From the NCBI RefSeq assembly GCF_029581195.1, contig NZ_CP120737.1, positions 6,797,001-6,861,000 of the forward strand: a stretch of DNA of 64,000 bases, written 5' to 3'. A program made the position numbers and the translations under genes. The stretch's first letter is position 1; each line of letters begins with the position of its first letter. This DNA comes from Solwaraspora sp. WMMD791 (GTDB taxonomy: Bacteria > Actinomycetota > Actinomycetes > Mycobacteriales > Micromonosporaceae). The notes beneath the pieces are model-generated. The model did not search any database. It had not been told where the DNA came from and worked only from the letters and a program-made list of their open reading frames with translations. This document shows, one piece after another, positions 18,123-26,605 of the stretch.

Positions 18123-18788
18123 TCACCGCGCTCCTTCCGGCAGGCTGCTCGCGGTCAACGTGACCGCGTCCGCGATGTCGTCGGTGACCAGCATGAACAC
18201 CTGGTCGCCCTCCTGCAGCACGGTCGTCGGACCGGGCAGGGTGCCGATGCCGAACCGCATCAGGTACGCCGCGCGGGTCCGGGTGGCGGCCTCCAGCGCC
18301 GCCAACGGCCGACCGATCCACTCCCGGTGCACCGGCACCTCGATGATCGACACGGTGCTCGTCGGGTCCCGGAAGATCTCCACGTGACCCTCCGGCACGA
18401 GATGGCGCAGCATGCGGTCCGCCGCCCAGCGCACCGTCGCCACGGTGGGGATGCCCAACCGTTCGTAGACCTCCGCCCGGCGCTGGTCGTAGATCCGCGC
18501 CGCGACCCGGGACACGCCGAACGTCTCCCGGGCCAGCCGCGCCGAGATGATGTTGGAGTTGTCGCCGCTGGAGACGGCGGCGAAGGCGTCCGCCCGCTCG
18601 ATCCCGGCCGCCGTCAGCACGTCCCGGTCGAACCCGGTGCCGGTGACGGTGCTGCCGGCGAAGTCGGCCGGCAGCCGGCGGAACGCGGTCGGATCCTGGT
18701 CGATCACGGCGACCGAGTGACCACGGTCCTGCAGGTTGTGGGCCAGGGTCGCACCGACCCGGCCACAGCCCATGATCACGACGTGCAC
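18123..18788 (-). CDS. ceoB: TrkA-family potassium uptake regulator, first copy
   Basis: 221 residues from the GTG at 18788, nine bases after GGGAGGA; the frame continues upstream, but only as shadow. HVVIMGCGRVGATLAHNL gives the NAD-binding GxGxxG, followed by SVAVIDQDPTAFRRLP and AFAAVSSGDNSNIISA. The C-terminal domain has STVSIIEVPVHREWIGRPLAAL and LQEGDQVFMLV. It is the TrkA-N/TrkA-C architecture, encoded just ahead of ceoC and transcribed with it. It shares a 173-bp divergent control region with the permease at 18962. Confidence 0.88.
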   Translation of the reverse strand: MHVVIMGCGRVGATLAHNLQDRGHSVAVIDQDPTAFRRLPADFAGSTVTGTGFDRDVLTAAGIERADAFAAVSSGDNSNIISARLARETFGVSRVAARIYDQRRAEVYERLGIPTVATVRWAADRMLRHLVPEGHVEIFRDPTSTVSIIEVPVHREWIGRPLAALEAATRTRAAYLMRFGIGTLPGPTTVLQEGDQVFMLVTDDIADAVTLTASSLPEGAR

Positions 18789-18961
18789 CTGAGTCCTCCC
18801 GCAGGCGAAGGGTCGGGCGCGTACCGGGGCGGACCCGCGCCCGTCTGCCAGCCTGCCATGACACGGCCGGTGACGCCGCCGACCGTACCGTGCCGGTGCC
18901 CGGTGGCGCTGATCAGCCACCCGGATTCGCCAGGTGGCGGGCCACCGTACCCTTAGCGGTT

Positions 18962-21016
18962 GTGGCCAGTCCCACCTCCTTGATCAAGCGCCTGCTGCTG
19001 GGCCGGCCGTTCCGATCCGACCGCCTGCAGCACACCCTGCTGCCCAAGCGGGTGGCGCTGCCGGTCTTCTCCTCCGACGCGCTGTCGTCGGTGGCGTACG
19101 CGCCCGACGAGATCCTGCTGACCCTGTCGATCGCCGGCGCGGCGGCGTTCGTCTACTCGCCGTGGGTGACTCTCGCGGTCGCCGTGGTGATGGTGACCGT
19201 GGTCGCCAGCTACCGGCAGAACGTGCACGCCTACCCGTCCGGCGGTGGCGACTACGAGGTGGCCAGCGTCAACCTGGGGCCGCGCTTCGGGGTCGGGGTG
19301 GCCAGCGCGCTGCTGATCGACTACGTGCTCACCGTCGCGGTCTCGGTCGCCTCCGGGGTGGCCAATCTCGGTTCGGTGCTGCCGTTCGTCGCCGAACACA
19401 AGGTGGCGGTGGCGGTCGGCGCGGTGGTGCTGCTCACCGCCCTGAACCTGCGTGGGGTCCGCGAGTCCGGGCGGATGTTCGCCGTCCCGACGTACGGGTT
19501 CGTCATCGTGATCGGGGCGGTGATCGCCACCGGCCTGATCCGGATCTTCGTTCTCGGCCACGATCTGCGGGCGCCCAGCGCCGATCTGGTGATCAGCGCC
19601 GAGTGGGTCGACCTGAGCGCCTTCGCGATGGTGTTCCTGCTGCTGCGGGCCTTCTCGTCGGGCTGCGCCGCGCTGACCGGGGTGGAGGCGATCTCCAACG
19701 GCGTACCGGCGTTCCGGCCGCCGAAGAGCCGCAACGCCGCGACCACCCTGCTGCTGCTCGGCACCTTGTCGGTGGCCATGATCGGCGGGATCATCTGGCT
19801 CGCCCAGCTGACCGGCCTGCAGTTCGTGGAGAACCCGGCGCGGCAGATCGAGTCCGGCCCGCCCGGGTACGTGCAGAAGACCGTGGTCGCCCAACTGGGC
19901 GAGACCGTCTTCGGGTCGGGGCTGCTGCTGTTCCTGGTCGCCGGGGTGACCGCGCTGATCCTGTTCCTCGCCGCGAACACCGCGTTCAGCGGTTTCCCGG
20001 TGCTCGGGTCGATCCTCGCCCAGGACCGCTACCTGCCCCGCCAACTGCACACCCGGGGTGACCGGCTGGCCTTCAGCAACGGCATCCTGTTCCTGGCCGC
20101 CTTCGCGATCGTGCTGCTGGTCGTGTTGCAGGCCGAGCTGACCCGACTGATCCAGCTCTACATCGTCGGGGTCTTCGTCTCGTTCACCCTGTCCCAGGCC
20201 GGCATGCTGCGGCACTGGAACCGGCGGCTGCGTACCGAGCGGGATCCAGCGCGGCGACGGCGGATGCAGCGGTCCCGGGCGATCAACGGGTTCGGCATGA
20301 CGCTGACCGGCGCGGTGCTGGTCGTCGTCCTGGTCACCAAGTTCGCGCTCGGCGCGTGGATCGCCATCGCCGCGATGGCGTGCGTCTACGCGGTGATGCT
20401 GGGAATCCGCCGGCACTACGACACGGTCGCCCGGGAACTGACCCCGGCCGAGGGCCGGCCGGTGCTGCCCGCCCGTAACCACGCGATCGTCCTGGTCAGC
20501 AAGGTGCACCTGCCGACGCTGCGGGCGGTCGCCTACGCCCAGGCCACCCGGCCGGACACGCTGGTCGCGTTGACCGTGCGGGTCGACGACGCCGACACCC
20601 GCGCGGTGCGGGCCGAGTGGGACCGGCGGGAGTTGCCGGTGCCGCTGACCGTGGTCGACTCGCCCTATCGGGAGATCACCCGGCCGATCATCGACTACGT
20701 CAAGTCGGTCCGCCGGGACGCGCCGCGTGACGTGGTGACAGTCTTCATTCCGGAGTACGTGGTCGGCCACTGGTGGGAGAACCTGTTGCACAACCAGAGT
20801 GCGTTGCGGCTCAAGGGCCGCCTGCTGTTCGAGCCCGGGGTGATGGTGACCAGCGTGCCGTGGCAGTTGGCGTCGAGCGCCGCCCGTGACCTCGACCGTT
20901 ACGACGAGACGCTGAGCCGGACCCCGGCCCGGGGCCCGCGCCCGTCGGTCGACGACGACGCCGGTCCGGCCGACGGGGGTCCTGTCGACACGGGTTCCGG
21001 GCGGGCGGAGCAGTGA
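18962..21016 (+). CDS. APC-superfamily permease with C-terminal cytosolic domain
   Basis: 684 residues. About 12 membrane helices occupy residues 40-490 (VFSSDALSSVAYAPDEILLTLSIAG at the first, with the APC-type unwound SSV...P segment); a soluble C-terminal ~190 residues (NHAIVLVSKVHLPTLRAVAYA to EYVVGHWWENLLHNQSALR) resembles the cytosolic tail of KimA/KUP-like K+ transporters. Together with the divergent TrkA pair this points to potassium import, although amino-acid transport is the usual database label. The GTG at 18962 has TACCCT seven bases before it and no SD site: a leaderless start. Its stop overlaps the next gene (GTGA). Confidence 0.82.
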   Translation: MASPTSLIKRLLLGRPFRSDRLQHTLLPKRVALPVFSSDALSSVAYAPDEILLTLSIAGAAAFVYSPWVTLAVAVVMVTVVASYRQNVHAYPSGGGDYEVASVNLGPRFGVGVASALLIDYVLTVAVSVASGVANLGSVLPFVAEHKVAVAVGAVVLLTALNLRGVRESGRMFAVPTYGFVIVIGAVIATGLIRIFVLGHDLRAPSADLVISAEWVDLSAFAMVFLLLRAFSSGCAALTGVEAISNGVPAFRPPKSRNAATTLLLLGTLSVAMIGGIIWLAQLTGLQFVENPARQIESGPPGYVQKTVVAQLGETVFGSGLLLFLVAGVTALILFLAANTAFSGFPVLGSILAQDRYLPRQLHTRGDRLAFSNGILFLAAFAIVLLVVLQAELTRLIQLYIVGVFVSFTLSQAGMLRHWNRRLRTERDPARRRRMQRSRAINGFGMTLTGAVLVVVLVTKFALGAWIAIAAMACVYAVMLGIRRHYDTVARELTPAEGRPVLPARNHAIVLVSKVHLPTLRAVAYAQATRPDTLVALTVRVDDADTRAVRAEWDRRELPVPLTVVDSPYREITRPIIDYVKSVRRDAPRDVVTVFIPEYVVGHWWENLLHNQSALRLKGRLLFEPGVMVTSVPWQLASSAARDLDRYDETLSRTPARGPRPSVDDDAGPADGGPVDTGSGRAEQ

Positions 21017-22332
21017 CGGCCGGCTTCGCGGCGGCGGCTGACTCTGCGGCGGCGGCTGACTCTGCGGTGGCGGCCGACTCTGCGGCGGCGGCCGACCGGG
21101 ATCCGTTGGCCGAGGGCGACCGGGTCACGGTCCGGGTGAGCGCGCCGGCCCACGGCGGTCACTGCGTGGCCAGGTTCAACGGTCAGGTGATCTTCGTCCG
21201 GCACGCCCTGCCCGGCGAACTGGTCACCGTCGACGTCACCGAGGTCCACCGGGGCTACCTGCGCGCCGACGCGGTGGCGGTGGCCGAGCCGGCGCCCGAG
21301 CGGGTCGAGCCACCCTGCCGGTACGCCGGACCGGGCCGCTGCGGCGGGTGTGATCTGCAGCACGTCAGTGTCGCCGGGCAGCTGGACTGGAAGGCCGCGG
21401 TGGTCCGCGAACAGCTGCTGCGGCTGGCCGGGCTGACCACCGCCGAGGTCGACGCGCTCGACGTACGGGTCCGGGCGTTGCCCGGCGGCCCGCTGGGCTG
21501 GCGGACCCGGGTCCGGTACGCGGTCGACGCCGCGGACCGCGCCGGCCTGCTCAGGCACCGCTCACACGAGGTGGTGGCCGTGGACCGCTGCCTGATCGCA
21601 CACCCGGCCATCCAGGTGCCGGCGGCTCTGCCGTCGCCAGCCCTGGTGTCCTCGGCCGACGGACCGCGCTGGCCCGGGGTCGACGCGGTCGAGGCGGTCG
21701 CCTCCGGTGCCGGTGACGTCGTCGTCATCCCGACCCCTGGTGGCAGCGGCGACGTACCGGTGACGGAGACCGCCGGCGGACGGCGCTTCGACCTGCCGGC
21801 CGGGGCGTTCTGGCAGGTGCATCCGGCCGCCGCCGACACACTGTCCGCCGCCGTGCTGGAGTTGCTGGAGCCGGCGGCGGGGGAGTCGGCATGGGATCTG
21901 TACGGCGGCACCGGACTGTTCGCCGCCGCCCTGGCGACCCGGACCGGGCCGACCGGCCGGGTCACCCTGGTCGAGTCGGCCGGTCCCGGTGTCGCTGCGG
22001 CCCGGCGCAACCTGGCCGACCTGCCGCAGGTCGAGGTGGTGGCGGCGCGGGTGGAGCAGGCGCTGGCCCGACGCCGGATCACCGGACCGGTCGACCTGGT
22101 GGTACTCGATCCGCCCCGCGCGGGCGCCGGGGCGCAGGTGGTGGGCCCGATCGCCGCCGCCACCCGCCGGGCGGTCTGCTACGTCGCCTGCGATCCGGCC
22201 GCACTCGCCCGTGACCTGCGGACCTTCCGCGACCTCGGCTGGAGGTTGACCGGACTGCAGGCCTACGACTGCTTCCCGATGACCGGGCACGTCGAGTGCG
22301 TGGCCCTGCTCACCCCGGTGCCGTCCCGATAG
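21013..22332 (+). CDS. TrmA/RumA-family RNA 5-methyluridine methyltransferase with TRAM domain
   Basis: 439 residues. After an odd Ala/Asp/Ser repeat (residues 6-29) comes the TRAM domain (GDRVTVRVSAPAHGGHCVARFNG; LPGELVTVDVTEVHRGYLRA). PPCRYAGPGRCGGCDLQHV carries the CxnCxxC iron-sulfur ligands of RumA. The SAM domain has WDLYGGTGLFAAAL; the nucleophile motif YVACDPAALARDL and C-terminal DCFPMTGHVECVALL complete the family set. It methylates C5 of a uridine in rRNA or tRNA; which one is unknown. The start overlaps the permease stop (GTGA). Position matches Rv2689c. Confidence 0.88.
   Translation: MTAGFAAAADSAAAADSAVAADSAAAADRDPLAEGDRVTVRVSAPAHGGHCVARFNGQVIFVRHALPGELVTVDVTEVHRGYLRADAVAVAEPAPERVEPPCRYAGPGRCGGCDLQHVSVAGQLDWKAAVVREQLLRLAGLTTAEVDALDVRVRALPGGPLGWRTRVRYAVDAADRAGLLRHRSHEVVAVDRCLIAHPAIQVPAALPSPALVSSADGPRWPGVDAVEAVASGAGDVVVIPTPGGSGDVPVTETAGGRRFDLPAGAFWQVHPAAADTLSAAVLELLEPAAGESAWDLYGGTGLFAAALATRTGPTGRVTLVESAGPGVAAARRNLADLPQVEVVAARVEQALARRRITGPVDLVVLDPPRAGAGAQVVGPIAAATRRAVCYVACDPAALARDLRTFRDLGWRLTGLQAYDCFPMTGHVECVALLTPVPSR
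21028..21099 (+). repeat. 18-bp in-frame tandem repeat, four copies
   Basis: Four consecutive 18-bp units (first copy GCGGCGGCGGCTGACTCT) encode AAAADS, AAAADS, AVAADS and AAAADR at residues 6-29 of the TRAM methyltransferase. The units differ at only a few bases, so the expansion is recent. It lengthens the N-terminal tail ahead of the TRAM domain. Confidence 0.9.
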
Positions 22333-22434
22333 ACTCGGCGGTCATGGGCGGACGCCGCGCGGGCCGAAGCGCGCATCGCCGCCGGATGACGTCCCGCGTG
22401 CCGACGACGGCACGCAGGGCAGTTGGGAGCGAAA

Positions 22435-24435
22435 TTGAGCCGAGCAGAGGCAGGAACCGACGGCCGCTTGCTGGCCACCGTACGCACACCACAGGACGTC
22501 AAGCGGCTCTCCGCCGAGGAGTTGACGCTGCTGGCCGCCGAGATCCGCGACTTCCTGGTCGCCAAGGTCTCCCGCACCGGCGGCCACCTGGGGCCGAACC
22601 TCGGCGTGGTCGAGTTGACCATCGCGATGCACCGGGTCTTCGACTCGCCCCGGGACCGGTTCCTGTTCGACACCGGTCACCAGGCGTACGTACACAAGAT
22701 CCTCACCGGCCGGCAGGCCGGTTTCGACCAGCTCCGCCAGCGTGACGGCCTGTCCGGCTACCCGAGCCAGGCCGAGAGCGAGCACGACCTGATCGAGAAC
22801 TCGCACGCCTCCACCGCCCTGTCCTACGCCGACGGTCTGGCCAAGGCGTACGCGCTGCGGGGCGAGGCGCGCAGCGTCGTCGCGGTGGTCGGCGACGGCG
22901 CGCTGACCGGCGGCATGTGCTGGGAGGCGTTGAACAACATCGCCGGGGCGCGTAATCCGCTGGTCGTCGTCGTCAACGACAACGGCCGGTCGTACGCGCC
23001 GACCATCGGCGGGCTCGCCGACCACCTGGCCGCGTTGCGTCTCAACCCGGGCTACGAGAAGGTCCTCGACCTGGTCAAGGAGTCGCTGGGGGCGACGCCG
23101 CTGGTGGGCCGGCCGATGTACGAGGTGCTGCACGCGGTCAAGAAGGGCATCAAGGACGCGGTCGCCCCGCAGACCATGTTCGAGGATCTCGGCATCAAGT
23201 ACGTCGGCCCGATCGACGGGCACGACCTCGCCGCTGTCGAGTCGGCGCTGCACCGGGCCAAGACCTTCGGCGCGCCGGTGATCGTGCACGTGGTCACCCG
23301 CAAGGGGTACGGCTACCGGCCGGCCGAGGAGGACGAGGCCGACTGCCTGCACGGTCCGAGCAGCGCCTTCGACGTGGAGACCGGCAAACTGCTGGCGGCG
23401 CCGGCGGTCAAGTGGACCCACGTCTTCGCCGACGAGCTGGTGGCGATCGCCGACGAACGCCCCGACGTCGTCGGAATCACCGCGGCGATGGCCGAGCCGA
23501 CCGGGATCGCCTCGCTGGCCCGCAAGTACCCGCAGCGTGTCTACGACGTCGGCATCGCCGAGCAGCACGCGGCGACGTCGGCCGCCGGGCTGGCGATGGG
23601 CGGGCTGCATCCGGTGGTGGCGGTCTACGCGACCTTCCTCAACCGGGCGTTCGACCAGGTGCTGCTGGACGTGGCGATGCACAAGCTGCCGGTCACCTTC
23701 GTTCTGGACCGGGCCGGGGTGACCGGACCGGACGGGCCCAGCCACTACGGCATCTGGGACATGTCGGTCTTCGGTGTGGTGCCGGGGCTGCGGATCGCCG
23801 CGCCCCGCGACGCCGCCACCCTGCGGGAGGAGCTACGCGAGGCGGTCGCCGTCGACGACGGCCCCACCGTCGTGCGGTTCCCGACCGGATCGGTCGCCGC
23901 GGACCTGCCGGCGGTCCGCCGGGTCGGCCCGGTCGACGTACTGGTCGAGTCCGACCGTGCCGACGTGCTGCTGGTGGCGGTCGGTGCGTTCGGGACACTG
24001 GGCGTCGACGTCGCCGCCCGGGTCGCCGAGCAGGGGTACGGGGTGACCGTGGTCGACCCCCGCTGGGTGCGTCCGGTCGCCGACGAGCTGGTCACCCTCG
24101 CCGCCGGGCACCGGCTGGTGGTCACCGTCGAGGACGGGGTACGTACCGGCGGGGTCGGGGACGCCCTCGCCAAGGCGCTGCGCGACGCCGACGTCCGGGT
24201 ACCGCTGCGTGACCTCGGCGTACCGGCCGACTGGCACCCGCATGGCAGCCGGGCACAGATCCTCACCGATCTGCGGCTGACGGCCCAGGACGTGGCGCGT
24301 GACGTGACCGGCTGGATCTCCGGGCTGGACGACCCGGACGGCACCTCGGCCCCCGGCGCCGGCCTGGTCGCCGACGTCGGTGACGCCGACGAGCCGGGCC
24401 GGCGGGCCACCCGACGCGGCGCCGGCCGCAGCTGA
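22435..24435 (+). CDS. dxs: 1-deoxy-D-xylulose-5-phosphate synthase
   Basis: 666 residues from a TTG at 22435 (GGGAG five bases upstream); a TTG at 22423 is also in frame. Dxs condenses pyruvate and glyceraldehyde 3-phosphate to DXP, the first step of the MEP isoprenoid pathway and a precursor of thiamine. Visible motifs are [33 protein letters not shown] near 78, the thiamine diphosphate site [17 protein letters not shown] near 153, the pyrimidine-binding [15 protein letters not shown] and the C-terminal transketolase domain. The last ~40 residues are a Gly/Ala/Asp tail beyond the usual end. Position matches Rv2682c. Confidence 0.95.
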   Translation: MSRAEAGTDGRLLATVRTPQDVKRLSAEELTLLAAEIRDFLVAKVSRTGGHLGPNLGVVELTIAMHRVFDSPRDRFLFDTGHQAYVHKILTGRQAGFDQLRQRDGLSGYPSQAESEHDLIENSHASTALSYADGLAKAYALRGEARSVVAVVGDGALTGGMCWEALNNIAGARNPLVVVVNDNGRSYAPTIGGLADHLAALRLNPGYEKVLDLVKESLGATPLVGRPMYEVLHAVKKGIKDAVAPQTMFEDLGIKYVGPIDGHDLAAVESALHRAKTFGAPVIVHVVTRKGYGYRPAEEDEADCLHGPSSAFDVETGKLLAAPAVKWTHVFADELVAIADERPDVVGITAAMAEPTGIASLARKYPQRVYDVGIAEQHAATSAAGLAMGGLHPVVAVYATFLNRAFDQVLLDVAMHKLPVTFVLDRAGVTGPDGPSHYGIWDMSVFGVVPGLRIAAPRDAATLREELREAVAVDDGPTVVRFPTGSVAADLPAVRRVGPVDVLVESDRADVLLVAVGAFGTLGVDVAARVAEQGYGVTVVDPRWVRPVADELVTLAAGHRLVVTVEDGVRTGGVGDALAKALRDADVRVPLRDLGVPADWHPHGSRAQILTDLRLTAQDVARDVTGWISGLDDPDGTSAPGAGLVADVGDADEPGRRATRRGAGRS

Positions 24436-24472
24436 CCGGGTCTCGCCGGCCGGGAGCGTGCAGGAGTCGCCG

Positions 24473-25831
24473 GTGACCGCTGTCATCGACCTCGGTGAGG
24501 TCGGGCGTCGGCCACCGGAGCCCGGGCTGCCTGCCGGCCGGCGGTTCGGCCGCCGGCCGGCCCGGCCGTGGCTGGCCGGGCTGCTGGTCGTCGTCGTCCT
24601 GGCGACCGTTGCCGCCGCGCCCCCTCAGCTGCCGGAGCCGGTCCACCTCGGGTCCGGCTTCGAGGCCCAGTCGCTCATCGCCGGCGACCTGCTGTTCGTC
24701 ATCGACGCCGGCGACGACGCGGACGTTGACGGCAGGCCCCCCGCCAACGCCGGTGACGACACCGGCGGTCGGACGATCGCCGCGTACACGCTGCCCCGGG
24801 GCGAGCTGCGCTGGCGCGTGCCGGTCCCGCAGCCCGGCGATGGTCGGCTGGGCCGGACCCTGACCGGCCTCCAACACGTCGCCGATCTGCTGCTGGTCGG
24901 CTTCTTCGACCGGGCAGGTGCTCCGGGTACCACCGCCGTCGACATCGCCGACGGGTCGGTGCGTTGGTCGGCCGACGGCTTCCTCGTGGGCGCCGTCGCG
25001 GACGACGCGATGGCGCTGTGGATGCCACGCAGTGAGATCGACCCGCGCACGCGGGAGTGGGTTCCGTCCGGGGTCACCCTGCGGGTCGTCGAGGCCGGCT
25101 CCGGGCGTACCCGCTGGACCGTGTCGACCTCGGCGCAGGCGGAGCTCCACTACCGGCTCGACGGCGACCTGCTCACCGACGTGGTGGAGGTCGAGCTCGG
25201 TGGTCGGGTCCGGGTCCGCGACGCCCGGACCGGCCAGCTGCGCACCGACGGGACGACCGGGCGGCCGATGGAACCGGGCCCTACCTGGGTGGTGGCCGAC
25301 CTGCTCGTGACGATGACCGACGACGCCCTGTGGAGCGTCGACCTGGCCACGCTGACCCCGCGCTGGTCGGTGCCGGTGCCACTGGTCGGCGGCCTCACCC
25401 CGTGCGCGCCGCTGCTGTGCCTGACCCAGCCCGCTGGCGGAATCCGTGCGCTGGACCCGGCCGACGGCACCGTACGGTGGTCCCACGACGAGTGGATCCT
25501 CAACTCCGAATTCGGCCGCTACCTGCTGATCACCTCTCCTCGTCAACCGGACCGACCGTCGGCGCAGCTGGTGGTCGACCCGGCAACCGGCGAACCGGTC
25601 GCGGCCGATCCGTACTGGACGCCGTTCGCGGCCACCGCCGACGGCTGGCTCGGCCTGCGGTACGACCCCTACCAGTCGGCGGTGTGGGTGGCCAGGATCA
25701 CCCCGGACGGCTCGCCGCCCCGGGTGCTGCTGCGACTGGCCGACGTGGTCGACAACTGCCAGGCCGGCGCCGACGTCGTGGTCTGCCGACGGGTCGGTGG
25801 CGGGCTCGGCGTCTCGGCACTACCCGACTAG
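24473..25831 (+). CDS. Membrane-anchored PQQ-like beta-propeller protein
   Basis: 452 residues from a GTG at 24473 with AGGAG upstream. A basic N-terminus and one hydrophobic anchor (PWLAGLLVVVVLATVAAAP, about residues 31-49) precede an extracellular beta-propeller of PQQ/WD-like blades: GELRWRVPVP, DGSVRWSADGF, SGRTRWTVS, TLTPRWSVPVP and DGTVRWSHDEW each show the xxG-x-x-R/W-W-S blade ending. The catalytic residues of quinoprotein dehydrogenases are not evident, so a scaffold or sensor role is more likely. It precedes the two-component genes by 81 bp and may feed them a signal. Confidence 0.7.
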   Translation: MTAVIDLGEVGRRPPEPGLPAGRRFGRRPARPWLAGLLVVVVLATVAAAPPQLPEPVHLGSGFEAQSLIAGDLLFVIDAGDDADVDGRPPANAGDDTGGRTIAAYTLPRGELRWRVPVPQPGDGRLGRTLTGLQHVADLLLVGFFDRAGAPGTTAVDIADGSVRWSADGFLVGAVADDAMALWMPRSEIDPRTREWVPSGVTLRVVEAGSGRTRWTVSTSAQAELHYRLDGDLLTDVVEVELGGRVRVRDARTGQLRTDGTTGRPMEPGPTWVVADLLVTMTDDALWSVDLATLTPRWSVPVPLVGGLTPCAPLLCLTQPAGGIRALDPADGTVRWSHDEWILNSEFGRYLLITSPRQPDRPSAQLVVDPATGEPVAADPYWTPFAATADGWLGLRYDPYQSAVWVARITPDGSPPRVLLRLADVVDNCQAGADVVVCRRVGGGLGVSALPD

Positions 25832-25870
25832 TTTCAGCGTCGACCCTGCGGTTTCACGCAGGCTTAACAC
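25831..25870 (+). promoter_or_regulatory. Direct repeats and hairpin before the response regulator gene
   Basis: GTTTCAGCGT at 25831 and GTTTCACGCA at 25851 form direct repeats exactly 20 bp apart, followed by CTTAAC at 25863. The second repeat lies in a small hairpin CCTGCG-GTTTCA-CGCAGG (25845-25862). Tandem half-sites two helical turns apart suit an OmpR/PhoB-type regulator such as the next gene product; autoregulation is inferred. Confidence 0.4.
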
Positions 25871-25912
25871 CCGGGCACGCAGGGTGGGTACCGACGGTGA
25901 CAGGAGGCGGTC

Positions 25913-26605
25913 GTGCGGGTGCTGGTGGTCGAGGACGAACGGCACCTCGCCGACGCGATCGTGCGTGGGCTGCGGCGGCAGGGGATGGCGGTCGACGTTG
26001 CCTACGACGGCACCGTCGGCCACGAGATGGCCTTCGTGACCCGCTACGACGTGGTGGTGCTCGACCGGGACCTGCCCGGCGTACACGGCGACCAGATCTG
26101 CGCCGACCTGGTCAGCTCCGGGGCGCTCACCCGGGTGCTGATGCTCACCGCCAGCGGCGCCGTCGCCGACCGGGTCGAAGGGCTGCAGCTGGGGGCCGAC
26201 GACTACCTGCCGAAGCCGTTCGCCTTCACCGAACTCGTCGCCCGGGTGCAGGCCCTCGGTCGGCGGGCCACCCCGCCGGCCCCGCCGGTGCTGGCCGTGG
26301 GCAACCTGACCGTGGACCCGGCCCGGCGGGTCGCCACCCGCGACGGTACGCCGGTCGACCTGACCCGCAAGGAGTTCGGTGTCCTGGAGGAGCTGGTCAA
26401 GGCACGCGGCGCGGTGGTCTCCAGCGAGGAACTTCTGGAGCGGGTCTGGGACGCCAACACCGACCCGTTCACCACGACCGTACGGGTGACGGTGATGACG
26501 CTGCGTCGCAAGCTCGGTGATCCGCCGTTGATCGAGACGGTGGTCGGCGCGGGTTACCGGGTCACCGGAGTGGACACCCCGGCCGGGGCCGAGGTGCACC
26601 GGTGA
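25913..26605 (+). CDS. OmpR/PhoB-family response regulator
   Basis: 230 residues; GTG at 25913 behind CAGGAGG. The receiver domain has the acidic pair VVEDER, the phospho-acceptor Asp51 in VVLDRDLPG, the T in LMLTAS and the Lys in LPKPFAF. The C-terminal winged helix (LTRKEFGVLEELVKARGAVVSSEELLERVWD; FTTTVRVTVMTLRRKLGD) is the OmpR DNA-binding domain. The stop overlaps the histidine kinase start, so the pair is coupled. Confidence 0.93.
   Translation: MRVLVVEDERHLADAIVRGLRRQGMAVDVAYDGTVGHEMAFVTRYDVVVLDRDLPGVHGDQICADLVSSGALTRVLMLTASGAVADRVEGLQLGADDYLPKPFAFTELVARVQALGRRATPPAPPVLAVGNLTVDPARRVATRDGTPVDLTRKEFGVLEELVKARGAVVSSEELLERVWDANTDPFTTTVRVTVMTLRRKLGDPPLIETVVGAGYRVTGVDTPAGAEVHR

Noticed and set aside
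18953-20791. 612-codon open frame opposite the APC permease
   Set aside because: Asp/Gln/His/Arg-rich antisense translation of hydrophobic codons; no start signal and no domain.
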